Source: an uncultured bacterium
Lineage (GTDB): Bacteria; Planctomycetota; Phycisphaerae; Phycisphaerales; SM1A02
Length of the DNA stretch: 49,592 nt
Direction of reading: 5' to 3'
Assembly: GCA_903919715.1 (NCBI GenBank)
Contig: CAIXJC010000046.1
Coordinates: forward strand, 1 to 49,592
Shown here: in pieces, positions 1 through 7,266 of the stretch
Numbering within the stretch: the stretch's first letter is position 1
How the letters are laid out: every line of letters begins with the position of its first letter
Program-made: the position numbers and the translations under genes
The notes under the pieces: model-generated
Databases searched by the model: none
Told to the model about the DNA's origin: nothing
What the model saw: only the letters and a program-made list of their open reading frames with translations

Positions 1-1
1 A

Positions 2-388
2 ACAACGGCGTTTCACAGTTATCCAGCACAGCCAACTGGTTTCAACGACGACACGCTTCTTGGAAACATTGCGTGGTACAACGGCAATAATGGCGCATCA
101 GGATCTTCTACTTATGGAACAAAAGCCGTGGGCGGCAAGTATGCCAACGCGCTTGGCTTGCATGACATGGCAGGCAATGTTTGGGAGTGGTGCCAGGATT
201 GGTGGGGGCCTTATTCATCAGGAAGCGTGACCAACCCAACAGGACCCACGAATGGAACGTCCCGTTTGTTGCGCGGCGGCTACTGGGTCAGCAACTCCGA
301 CTACTGCCGCGCATCGCAGCGCAACTACTACGCGCCCGTCAACTTCATCGACTACGCCGTCGGGTTCCGTGTCGTGAGGACTCCGTAA
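2..388 (+). CDS. Formylglycine-generating-enzyme (SUMF1) family protein, 3' part only
   Basis: The open frame enters at the window edge and ends at a TAA at 386-388, so only the C-terminal 128 residues are present. The family core is clear: GLHDMAGNVWEWCQD, then a RLLRGGYW segment and the terminal GFRVV strand. These are hallmarks of the SUMF1/EgtB-type fold. Known members oxidise a sulfatase cysteine to formylglycine or carry out other oxidations, but many planctomycete members are secreted proteins of unknown role. The N-terminus is missing, so a signal peptide or fused domain cannot be judged. The substrate is unknown. A strong intrinsic terminator follows 14 bp after the stop, so this is the last gene of its transcript. 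Confidence 0.85.
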   Translation, partial: TTAFHSYPAQPTGFNDDTLLGNIAWYNGNNGASGSSTYGTKAVGGKYANALGLHDMAGNVWEWCQDWWGPYSSGSVTNPTGPTNGTSRLLRGGYWVSNSDYCRASQRNYYAPVNFIDYAVGFRVVRTP

Positions 389-402
389 TTTCATCTACCC
401 TT

Positions 403-442
403 GCAGGCTCCGCCAAGCGGAGCCTGCTTCCATTTTCCATTT
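403..442 (+). terminator. Intrinsic terminator of the SUMF1-like gene
   Basis: A perfect 11-bp stem (403-413 with 417-427) closes a 3-nt CAA loop and is followed by a T-rich tract with two TTTTCC-type runs. It starts 14 bp after the stop codon. Confidence 0.85.
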
Positions 443-455
443 TCTCTGGGACGAG

Positions 456-582
456 TCCGCGGCCTTCGCCGCGGAGGAGTTTTCCTTTTTACATCCCCAA
501 ACCTTGGCGTCCGCCATGGTTTGGTGGCTACGAAGGCTGCGGGCTGCAGGGCTGTTTCACCCACGGGCTGTGGAATTTTTTT
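456..582 (+). repeat. Cluster of three further hairpins in a gene-free stretch
   Basis: The gap 389-797 holds no convincing plus-strand gene. After the terminator come three hairpins. An 8-bp perfect GC stem lies at 456-463/468-475 with a CTTC loop. A nested hairpin pairs 497-503 with 518-524 and has an inner GGC/GCC pair. A short CCAC/GTGG stem at 561-573 is followed by seven T at 576-582. The last could terminate plus-strand transcripts. The others resemble REP-type intergenic palindromes, but family membership is not shown. Confidence 0.5.
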
Positions 583-594
583 GAAATCAAATGA

Positions 595-744
595 TTACGA
601 CTCTTCGGCGGCTTCGTCTTCAGAAAACTGAACATCTTCGGATTCGGCAAACTCACCAGTTAAAAACAGTGAGACGCATCGAATGATGAACCAAGCGCCA
701 ATTGCGTGCCTTAAAAGAAACGCCGTAAAAAAAGCGCCACGCAA
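595..744 (-). CDS. Candidate 49-residue membrane protein with acidic tail
   Basis: On the minus strand, downstream of tsf, an open frame ends with TAA at 597-595. Read from a TTG at 744-742 it gives 49 residues: a hydrophobic, aromatic stretch (about residues 4-29, with a few Arg/His) and then a strongly acidic tail ending in DEAAEES. That pattern looks protein-like and the codons resemble neighbouring genes. Against it, there is no ATG and no Shine-Dalgarno sequence, and the proposed start lies inside the tsf terminator palindrome. It would be translated only from read-through or from another promoter. It may equally be chance. Confidence 0.25.
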   Translation of the reverse strand: MRGAFFTAFLLRHAIGAWFIIRCVSLFLTGEFAESEDVQFSEDEAAEES

Positions 745-759
745 ATTTGCGTGGCGCTT
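727..759 (-). terminator. Terminator of the rpsB-tsf operon
   Basis: A perfect 28-bp palindrome spans 732-759. On the minus strand it is followed directly by a T run (A run at 727-733 on the plus strand). It lies 38 bp after the tsf stop. Confidence 0.9.
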
Positions 760-797
760 GGATTTCAAACTAGTGCACTTCAGATCGTTGGCTTCAA

Positions 798-1601
798 TCA
801 GGCTCCGACGCGCATTCGAACAAATGCCTTGATCGTCACGCCCTTTGGAAGCAACTCGCGGATGCTCTTCTTGTCATCCTTCACATACTTCTGTCCCATC
901 AAAGTGGTCTCTTCGAAATACTTGCGAAGCTTTCCTTCAGCCATTTTCTCTGCAATTTGCGGTGGCTTGCCCGATGCTTCGGCTTCCTTCTTGGCTTCTT
1001 CTCGCTTGGTGGCGATGAGCTCGGCTGGCAGGCCGGTTTCGTCGACCGAGAGGGGAGTTGGAACGACTGCAGCGATGTGCTGGCAGATTCCCGTTGCTAA
1101 ATCTTCTGGCATATCGCCTTCGAATTGCAAGAGGACGCCAAGCTTGCCGTCGTGATGGAGATACATACCGAATGCTCCGCCATCGAGGCGTGTTCCGCGA
1201 GCAAACGAAATGTTCTCGCCCGTCTTGATACGGGTCGTGTCCAGTCGTGCCGTCATAGCAGGGGTCATCGCAACGGCTCCAGCAGCCGTACCAACCGCCA
1301 TCGTCGCCAATTCCTTGGCAAGTGCGCGGAACTCTTCGTTCTTCGCTGTGAAATCGGTTTCAGCGCGGACTTCGATGATCGCAGCCTTTGCTGGTTGGAT
1401 CACGATTGCAATGCAACCTTCGCCAGCGGCTCGATCAGTGCGAGTGTCCATCTTGCCCTTGAGGCGTTCACGAAGCAGAGCTTCAGCTTTCGCAAGATCT
1501 CCGCCTGATTCGACCAACGCGCTTCGGCAATCGCCGAAACCGAGTCCTGTCGAATTGCGAAGTGCCATGACCACCTTAGCGTCAATGTTTACAGTTTCCA
1601 T
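798..1601 (-). CDS. tsf: Translation elongation factor Ts
   Basis: EF-Ts catalyses GDP/GTP exchange on EF-Tu in the cytoplasm. The 267-residue protein starts with the family's UBA-like N-terminal region: after a short lead, residues 18-29 read TGLGFGDCRSAL, the counterpart of the usual TGAG.MDCKKAL motif. It is followed by a DLAKAEALLRE helix. The dimerisation core carries an FTAKNEEF motif where most homologues have the similar FVARNEDF. The C-terminus matches the family end (a GQKYVKD-type segment before RELL). It lies 33 bp after rpsB in the classic rpsB-tsf order and is closed by the 732-759 terminator, so the two are probably co-transcribed. Confidence 0.97.
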   Translation of the reverse strand: METVNIDAKVVMALRNSTGLGFGDCRSALVESGGDLAKAEALLRERLKGKMDTRTDRAAGEGCIAIVIQPAKAAIIEVRAETDFTAKNEEFRALAKELATMAVGTAAGAVAMTPAMTARLDTTRIKTGENISFARGTRLDGGAFGMYLHHDGKLGVLLQFEGDMPEDLATGICQHIAAVVPTPLSVDETGLPAELIATKREEAKKEAEASGKPPQIAEKMAEGKLRKYFEETTLMGQKYVKDDKKSIRELLPKGVTIKAFVRMRVGA

Positions 1602-1634
1602 GATGTTCTCCTAAGTACAGATGTATGACAGAAA

Positions 1635-2498
1635 TCAGGCAGGATCCGTTGCGGTTGGTGCTGATGGTGCTGCGCCTGCAGATTCCATCGGTGCTCCGTC
1701 GGTGAGTCCGCCGCCTACTTCATCAACACGGAATCGACTTCGAACGCTGCGTCGTCGTGGTGATGGAGCATCAGATGAGTCGGTTGGACCTTCGGCTGCG
1801 CCTGACGGAGCAGATGTCTGTCGCTGAGTTTTGCCGTCCTGCACGGATGCGGTGAGTTCGCGAATGATCAAGTCGATCGATCGCATCGAGTCGTCATTTC
1901 CTGGGATTGGAATGTCCGAGAAATCAGGATCACCATCGGTGTCGATCAAGCAAATCGTCGGGATTCCAAGGTTTTTTGCCTCGCGCACAGCGTTCATCTC
2001 GCGGTTGACGTCGACGACGACGAGCGCAGATGGAAGCTTGGTCATTGATCGCACACCGTTGAGATTGCGAAAGATCTTCTTTCGTTCGCGGGTCAACTGT
2101 GATTCCATCTTCTTGGAATAACTCTTCATGCCGCCGCCTTCGACGAGTGCTTCAAGTTCCTCAAGGCGCTTCAGTCGATCACGTACTGTGCGGAAGTTGG
2201 TGAGCAGTCCACCGAGCCATCGTTCGGTGATGTATGGCATCTGGCAAGCGGTGCAGTGCGTTTCAATCGCACTGCGTGCTTGACGCTTGGTGCCGACGAA
2301 GAGCACATCTTTGCCTTCGCTGACAGTCTTGGAGATGAATTTCTTCGCAAGCAGGAGACCCTTGATGGTCTCGCGGATGTCGATGATGTGAATTTGATTC
2401 TTGACGCCCTGAATGTAAGGGGCCATCTTTGGATTCCAATTCGATCGGCGTTGGCCGAAGTGGATACCTGCTTCAATAAGTTCGTTGACAAGTGACAT
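1635..2498 (-). CDS. rpsB: 30S ribosomal protein S2
   Basis: S2 is a small-subunit protein needed for late 30S assembly and S1 binding. The family start is obvious: MSLVNELIEAGIHFGQRRSNW, then NPKMAPYI and a GTKRQA-type segment. I use the ATG at 2498 rather than an in-frame start at 2567, because it matches the family N-terminus and has AGGAT upstream. The protein has 287 residues, longer than the usual ~240. The excess is a low-complexity tail after about residue 225, rich in Ser, Pro, Ala and Arg, of unknown role. It is first in the rpsB-tsf operon, with a candidate promoter at 2724-2752 that would leave a leader of about 220 nt. Confidence 0.97.
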   Translation of the reverse strand: MSLVNELIEAGIHFGQRRSNWNPKMAPYIQGVKNQIHIIDIRETIKGLLLAKKFISKTVSEGKDVLFVGTKRQARSAIETHCTACQMPYITERWLGGLLTNFRTVRDRLKRLEELEALVEGGGMKSYSKKMESQLTRERKKIFRNLNGVRSMTKLPSALVVVDVNREMNAVREAKNLGIPTICLIDTDGDPDFSDIPIPGNDDSMRSIDLIIRELTASVQDGKTQRQTSAPSGAAEGPTDSSDAPSPRRRSVRSRFRVDEVGGGLTDGAPMESAGAAPSAPTATDPA

Positions 2499-2723
2499 AG
2501 AGAGAATCCTTTTCGAAACGACCTCCAAGGCGGGCTCGGTGAGGAGCATGACTGGAAGCAGCGACACCCGAACGTTCAGCCGGTGGAAGCCTTGCGGCGC
2601 AGCACGCTCGATAGGGCGCTTGTGCGGGGGGGGGGAGAAACGAATGAAGCCCCAAACTCACCGAAGCCTGGGACCTTTGCCACTTCCTCCGAACACAAAT
2701 TCGGCGGGAAATAGCGGATGGGC

Positions 2724-2752
2724 AATGTATCACGACCGACTTCTCCCTGCAA
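2724..2752 (-). promoter_or_regulatory. Candidate rpsB promoter
   Basis: On the minus strand TTGCAG (2752-2747), a 17-nt spacer and TACATT (2729-2724) form a sigma70-like promoter with 3/6 and 4/6 matches. Transcription from about 2717 would give a ~220-nt leader that includes a run of ten C (ten G at 2626-2635 on the plus strand). S2 leaders are autoregulated in other bacteria; regulation here is inference. Confidence 0.4.
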
Positions 2753-2754
2753 CC

Positions 2755-2760
2755 TATTAT
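2755..2760 (+). promoter_or_regulatory. -10-like TATTAT, 8 nt before manB
   Basis: TATTAT lies 8 nt before the ATG at 2769 and no Shine-Dalgarno sequence is visible. Initiation 7 nt downstream would give an essentially leaderless mRNA. No convincing -35 was found. Confidence 0.45.
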
Positions 2761-2768
2761 CCGCCCCC

Positions 2769-4166
2769 ATGCTGGACAAGGTTTTTAAGGCGTATGACGT
2801 GCGGGCAACATATCCATCGCCACTCGATGAGGCCATTGCGTGGAAGATTGGATACGGATGCGCACGTTGGTTGACCGAACGTGCTGCCAAGGACGGTGTT
2901 GACCATCCCAAGATGCGGCACATCGTCGTTGGTCGCGACATGCGCAAGAGTTCGCCGTCATTGGCGAACGCACTCAAACGCGGCATTCGCGATTTCGGTG
3001 CGCACGTGATCGATGTTGGAATGGTCGACACGCCGATGACATATTTCGCGATCAACCATTTCAATTGTGCTGGTGGAATTGAAGTGACTGCGAGTCATAA
3101 TCCAGCGCAGTACAACGGATTCAAAGTCAGTCGAATTCATGCGAAGCCTGTTGGAACGGGAAGTGGACTCGAGGTGATTCGTGAATACGCCAAGGAATGC
3201 GAAGAAGGAAAGGCCGAGCCTCGCGCAGGTCGCGAAGAACAAGTCGATCTCTGGAGCGCATATCGCGATCATCTGCTGCGCTTGTTGCATCCATCTGTTC
3301 TCGAAGGCTCGTGTCGATTGCGCGTTGCGATTGATGCAAGCAACGGAATGGCTGGAACGATGGCGCCCAAAGTGCTCGATGGGGTTGCAGGCTTCGAGAT
3401 TCAAGCAATCAACTTTGACAATAGCTCAGGCGAATTTGTGCATGATCCCAACCCACTCGTCGAGGCAAATCTCGCTTCAGTTCGAGCCGCGGTGATCGCG
3501 GGCAAGATGGACTTTGGAGTCTGCTTCGACGGCGATGCCGATCGCTGCGTGATTGTTGATGAATGCGCAACGCCGATTGGTTGCGATCTTCTGCTCGCAG
3601 CTCTTGCAGGAGAAGCGCTCAAGTCCGCGCCAGGCGCAGCGGTGGTATATGACCTTCGATCATCTCGCAGCGTTCGCGAAGCAATCACCGAAGCGGGTGG
3701 AGTGCCAATTGAGAGTCGAGTCGGCCACGTCTTTATGAAGGCGCGATTGGCAGAGACTCGTGCGCCAATTGGTGGAGAACTTTCTGGACACTTTTATTTC
3801 GCTGACATGTTTAATGCGGACAGTGGCATTCGCGCATTCCTCGCCGTTGCAAGTTTGCTCGCTGCGAAAAAGTTGCCGCTTTCCAAGATCATCGCGCCAT
3901 TTCAGCGGTATCAACAATCTGGCGAAATCAATTTTCAGAACGAGGACAAGCTGGGGGCGCTCGCCGCACTTCGCGCTGCATATCCGGCGGGCAAAGTGAC
4001 TGAGTTGGATGGATTGAGCCTTGATGCGGGTGAGTGGTGGTGCAATGTTCGACTCAGCAACACGGAACCATTGTTAAGGCTGAATCTTGAATCGCGAGAT
4101 CGAGCAACGGTTGATCGACAAGTTGCGGCGCTGACGTCGATCTTGGGCAAACGAGTCGATCACTAG
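2769..4166 (+). CDS. manB: Phosphomannomutase/phosphoglucomutase
   Basis: This alpha-D-phosphohexomutase interconverts hexose 6- and 1-phosphates, feeding GDP-mannose or UDP-glucose synthesis for surface polysaccharides. It has 465 residues, like Pseudomonas AlgC. The phosphoserine loop is TASHNP with S109. The Mg2+ loop is DGDADR at 254-259. The sugar-binding loop is GGELSGH and the phosphate-binding loop is SNTEPLLRLN near the C-terminus. The ATG at 2769 is preferred over an in-frame start at 2718, because homologues begin with a short lead to the FKAYDVR motif. A TATTAT box just upstream suggests a leaderless transcript. Mannose versus glucose preference cannot be read from sequence. Confidence 0.93.
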   Translation: MLDKVFKAYDVRATYPSPLDEAIAWKIGYGCARWLTERAAKDGVDHPKMRHIVVGRDMRKSSPSLANALKRGIRDFGAHVIDVGMVDTPMTYFAINHFNCAGGIEVTASHNPAQYNGFKVSRIHAKPVGTGSGLEVIREYAKECEEGKAEPRAGREEQVDLWSAYRDHLLRLLHPSVLEGSCRLRVAIDASNGMAGTMAPKVLDGVAGFEIQAINFDNSSGEFVHDPNPLVEANLASVRAAVIAGKMDFGVCFDGDADRCVIVDECATPIGCDLLLAALAGEALKSAPGAAVVYDLRSSRSVREAITEAGGVPIESRVGHVFMKARLAETRAPIGGELSGHFYFADMFNADSGIRAFLAVASLLAAKKLPLSKIIAPFQRYQQSGEINFQNEDKLGALAALRAAYPAGKVTELDGLSLDAGEWWCNVRLSNTEPLLRLNLESRDRATVDRQVAALTSILGKRVDH

Positions 4167-4237
4167 TTTGCGCTGGTTGCATGCGTGATCGAGACGAACC
4201 GAGACAGAATTTGGACGAGATGGACGGTTCAGTGCGA

Positions 4238-4320
4238 GAGCCGTTGAAAAGTCCTATCAGGTCTCAGACAGTCCTCGGCGAGCGACACGATCTGGTTTCG
4301 GCGGGACTTTTCAAAGGCTC
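4238..4320 (+). repeat. Long palindromic intergenic element, copy 1
   Basis: An inverted repeat with 17-bp arms (4238-4254 and 4304-4320, one mismatch) frames a 49-bp centre. The centre contains an 18-nt block (4263-4280) that recurs exactly in copy 2 at 32147-32164. The element fills most of the gap between manB and the next gene. It could act as a terminator or mRNA 3' stabiliser, or be a non-autonomous mobile palindrome. A 73-codon frame crossing it is not considered a gene. The rest of 4167-4388 shows only a partly similar left flank near 4190. Confidence 0.75.
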
Positions 4321-4388
4321 ACACGGTTTGTTCGATCACAAGATTTGCGCGTGCCGCCACTCTTCTGGCTTGCTATTCTTGGACCCGA

Positions 4389-4820
4389 ATGCAACACACT
4401 GAAACCGATACCGCACACGTCGTTCTGGAATCACTCTCCGAGGGGCGGATGACCATTTCGATTCCCAAGACGAATTATTCATTGGACTTCGTCGATGCGA
4501 ATCTTGCCGCGCGTCCGAAACTCGCCACCAAGATCGGTCGTCACATCAATGGTGTCATTCATGTCTCTGCGCTCAAGATGAATCGAGCAACGGGAGGAGG
4601 GGTGTTTATCGAACCCGTCCAAGGCCATCCACGCAGCGTTCAAGGGCGCGTTCTGGCGACCGATACGGTGAACAATAAAATTCTTGCCCATGTGGTGATT
4701 CCAATGTGGATCACGGTTCCTGCAGGCCAAGCCGCCGCGGATTTTTCAACGGGCGAGCTGTTGAACTTTTATGTTCAAAGCGGATCGTCGTTCGCTTCGG
4801 CTGTCAGTGCAACTGACTAA
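4389..4820 (+). CDS. Conserved-looking hypothetical protein, 143 residues
   Basis: I do not recognise a family. The protein has no signal peptide, membrane segment or cysteine. Alternating hydrophobic residues and turn residues suggest a mostly beta small-barrel fold. It contains the sequence ATGGGVFIEPVQG and a VVIPMWITVPAGQ strand near the end. The frame is well used and ends 1 bp before the convergent gene at 4822. TATTCT lies 9 nt before the ATG and no Shine-Dalgarno sequence is present, as for several lead genes here. It is probably monocistronic. Confidence 0.6.
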   Translation: MQHTETDTAHVVLESLSEGRMTISIPKTNYSLDFVDANLAARPKLATKIGRHINGVIHVSALKMNRATGGGVFIEPVQGHPRSVQGRVLATDTVNNKILAHVVIPMWITVPAGQAAADFSTGELLNFYVQSGSSFASAVSATD

Positions 4821-4821
4821 A

Positions 4822-5970
4822 TTACGGCGAAGTAGAGACGGCGCTCAAGACACGCTTGCGCGTTCCTGGCCCGTCATACACGGCGATTTCGCCAGCGCCG
4901 ATTCGGTCGACACCAACACGAACTAATTGAGATCCTGTTCCGCTTCGCACGCTGATCGCACCACCATCAGCGTCGCTCGCTGCGCCAGCGATGATCACTG
5001 CTTTTCCATCTGGCTTTGCAAGATTCAATAGACCACCGTTGACTGAGGATCCCAATCCGGCGACGCGAGCGCCGCCTTGGAGAAATGCGATCATTCCTGC
5101 GTCATTGTTGCCGGCTTCGAAAACTGCGAGCGGTTGATGCTGTGAACCAAAGAGCGTGATTCGTGCGCCAGAATCGGAGTGCGCCATCGCAGAGATTGCT
5201 TCGGACCCATCGACTGCGAAGAGCGTCAGCGTTCCGCCAGTTGTGTCGGAAGTTGATTCGAGAACGGCCGCACGTGATCCGCCGCGGTTTGCGCAAGCGA
5301 CCGAGCCTCCTCCAGAGAAGGCGACCATTTGTGCAGCAACATTTCCGTCTGCTTGCGAAACGCGAACGATGCCACCATCGCCATCGGATGCTCCCATCGC
5401 AACAAGTTCTTTGCCGTCGGCAGTTCTCACGCTCATTCCAGTCGAAGATCCAGCCATCGTCGCAACGATTCGTGGATGACTTTGACCGTCGGCGATCACC
5501 ATTGCAGGACCAGTGCCTTCTGCGCGCAAGAGTGCAGATCCACTTCCATCAGGCATCACCGCTTCGACGCGTCCGCCCTGAGCCGTTGCATAGAGACCTG
5601 CAACTCCCTTGCCTTCAGTATTCCAAATGGCAAGATCGCCGCCGTCATTGTTCGCTCCAAATCGCAGAACATTTGTTCCGTTGTTTCCCCAGACGTCAAT
5701 TTGTCCGCCGTTCTGTCCGATTCCAGCAAGCAACACGATCTTGTCGTTCTGATCAACGACTTCGAAGCGGCGCGCGCGAATCACGTCGGGCGTTCGAGCT
5801 GACTGAGTTGCGGCGACTCCGGCAAGTGCGATCAATGCAACGCCCGCAGTCACTGCGAGTGTTTTCCATCGTCGCGCTCGAAGATCAGCATGCTTCAATT
5901 CTGCGAGGGATGCCTCGAGTCGTTCCATGCGCTGCGAAAGTGTTTCATCGATGATGGGATTGTTATTCAT
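4822..5970 (-). CDS. Membrane-anchored beta-solenoid-like repeat protein
   Basis: The 382-residue protein starts with a short coiled-coil-prone helix (SQRMERLEASLAELKHADLR), then one transmembrane segment at about residues 38-57. The rest is a long chain of imperfect ~20-residue repeats, each built like GG.l.v....G..va.l.a. These repeats are rich in Gly, Ala, Asp and Val and suggest a parallel beta-solenoid exposed outside the cytoplasmic membrane. Similar glycine-aspartate repeat proteins occur in planctomycetes without an assigned role. A weak AAGGA lies 11 nt before the ATG. It is divergent from the oxidoreductase at 6007 with a 36-bp gap. Function unknown; a structural or surface role is a guess. 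Confidence 0.65.
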   Translation of the reverse strand: MNNNPIIDETLSQRMERLEASLAELKHADLRARRWKTLAVTAGVALIALAGVAATQSARTPDVIRARRFEVVDQNDKIVLLAGIGQNGGQIDVWGNNGTNVLRFGANNDGGDLAIWNTEGKGVAGLYATAQGGRVEAVMPDGSGSALLRAEGTGPAMVIADGQSHPRIVATMAGSSTGMSVRTADGKELVAMGASDGDGGIVRVSQADGNVAAQMVAFSGGGSVACANRGGSRAAVLESTSDTTGGTLTLFAVDGSEAISAMAHSDSGARITLFGSQHQPLAVFEAGNNDAGMIAFLQGGARVAGLGSSVNGGLLNLAKPDGKAVIIAGAASDADGGAISVRSGTGSQLVRVGVDRIGAGEIAVYDGPGTRKRVLSAVSTSP

Positions 5971-5994
5971 TGCGGAGTTGTTCCTTCTGATTGT

Positions 5995-6000
5995 TAGGAT
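5995..6000 (+). promoter_or_regulatory. -10-like TAGGAT, 6 nt before the oxidoreductase gene
   Basis: TAGGAT lies exactly 6 nt before the ATG at 6007. The AGGA inside it could alternatively serve as a weak ribosome binding site, so leaderless transcription is one of two readings. Confidence 0.4.
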
Positions 6001-6006
6001 ACGAAG

Positions 6007-7263
6007 ATGGCAAAAGTTCGCACCCGCAAGTCACCCACGAAGCAACGAGTTGAGAAGCCAGCGGTAACGGTCTCTGGAACGCTTGGGCTCGCCCTCTTTG
6101 GAACCAAGTTCATGGGGCGCGCCCATTCGATTGCATGGGCGAATGCGCCGAAATTCTTCGACTTGCCGCTCGAAGTGAAGATGGCGTGGACGGCTGGGCG
6201 GGATGCCTCTGAAACCCATGAGTTTGGCCGGACATGGGGATGGAACGGATCGACCATTGATTGGCGTGAAACGCTGACGGATCCGACCGTTCAGTTGGTG
6301 GATGTCGCCACGCCAAATCATGTGCACCGCGAGATGGCGATCGCAGCGCTCGAGGCAGGTCGCCATGTGACTTGCGAAAAACCATTGGCTGGAACGCTCG
6401 CGGACGCACGCGAGATGCGCAATGCCGCTCGCAAAGCTGCGAAGAACGGGGTCAAGACGTTCGTCTGGTTCAACTATCGACGTGCGCCTGCTGTCGCGCT
6501 CGCGCATCGACTGGTCAAGGAAGGTCGTATCGGTCGCATTTTTCATGTGCGTGCGGCATACCTTCAAGATTGGGGCGGACCTGCAACGCCACTCGTCTGG
6601 CGATTTCAATCGGCACAGGCGGGCTCTGGTGCGCATGGCGATTTGAATGCCCACATCATTGACATGGCGCGATTTATTACTGGCGAAGAGATCTCACAAG
6701 TTGCGGGTGCGATCGAAGAGACATTTATCAAGGAGCGACAGATCGTCGTGGACGAAGCCGCCGCACTGACGGGTCGCACTCGCGGAGCGAAATCGAAGAA
6801 GATGGGAAAATCAACGGTCGATGACTGCGTGCTTTTTCTCGCTCACATGTCGGGTGGCGCAGTTGCATCCTTCGAGGCGACGCGTTTGGCGACGGGGAAT
6901 AAGAATCGAAATTGCATCGAAATCAATGGCGAAAAGGGCTCGATTCGATTCAACTTTGAACGGATGAACGAGCTCGAATTCTGGGATGACACTCGCCCAG
7001 ATGCAATCAAAGGCTGGACGAACATTCTCTGCACAGAAAGTGTGCACCCGTATGTCAAACACTATTGGCCCCCAGGGCATCTTGTTGGATACGAGCACGG
7101 ATTCGTCAGTCACGCAGCGGACATCGTTCGAGTTCTTGCAGGTCAGTCCGCGGAAGTTCCGCTTCCAGATTTCGAAGATGCATGGAAGACGCAGTGCGTG
7201 CTGGAGGCTGTGATTCAAAGTGCGCGTCGCCGCCGTCCGATCGCCGTTTCGGAGATTGACTGA
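6007..7263 (+). CDS. Gfo/Idh/MocA-family oxidoreductase
   Basis: This is a predicted NAD(P)-dependent sugar or polyol oxidoreductase of 418 residues. A Rossmann fold begins near residue 27 with a GLALFGTKFMGRAHS glycine motif. The diagnostic EKP motif is at residues 124-126, and the C-terminal part has the family's beta-sheet substrate domain. The first ~24 residues are a basic extension (MAKVRTRKSPTKQRVEKPAV) not typical of the family and without signal-peptide character. The substrate is not predictable. The hopene cyclase gene follows after 3 bp, so the pair is probably one operon, but no biochemical link between the two is established. Confidence 0.88.
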   Translation: MAKVRTRKSPTKQRVEKPAVTVSGTLGLALFGTKFMGRAHSIAWANAPKFFDLPLEVKMAWTAGRDASETHEFGRTWGWNGSTIDWRETLTDPTVQLVDVATPNHVHREMAIAALEAGRHVTCEKPLAGTLADAREMRNAARKAAKNGVKTFVWFNYRRAPAVALAHRLVKEGRIGRIFHVRAAYLQDWGGPATPLVWRFQSAQAGSGAHGDLNAHIIDMARFITGEEISQVAGAIEETFIKERQIVVDEAAALTGRTRGAKSKKMGKSTVDDCVLFLAHMSGGAVASFEATRLATGNKNRNCIEINGEKGSIRFNFERMNELEFWDDTRPDAIKGWTNILCTESVHPYVKHYWPPGHLVGYEHGFVSHAADIVRVLAGQSAEVPLPDFEDAWKTQCVLEAVIQSARRRRPIAVSEID

Positions 7264-7266
7264 ATC

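Noticed and set aside
4181..4402. 73-codon frame downstream of manB
   Set aside because: It runs straight through the palindromic element, lacks a ribosome binding site and overlaps the start of the next gene.
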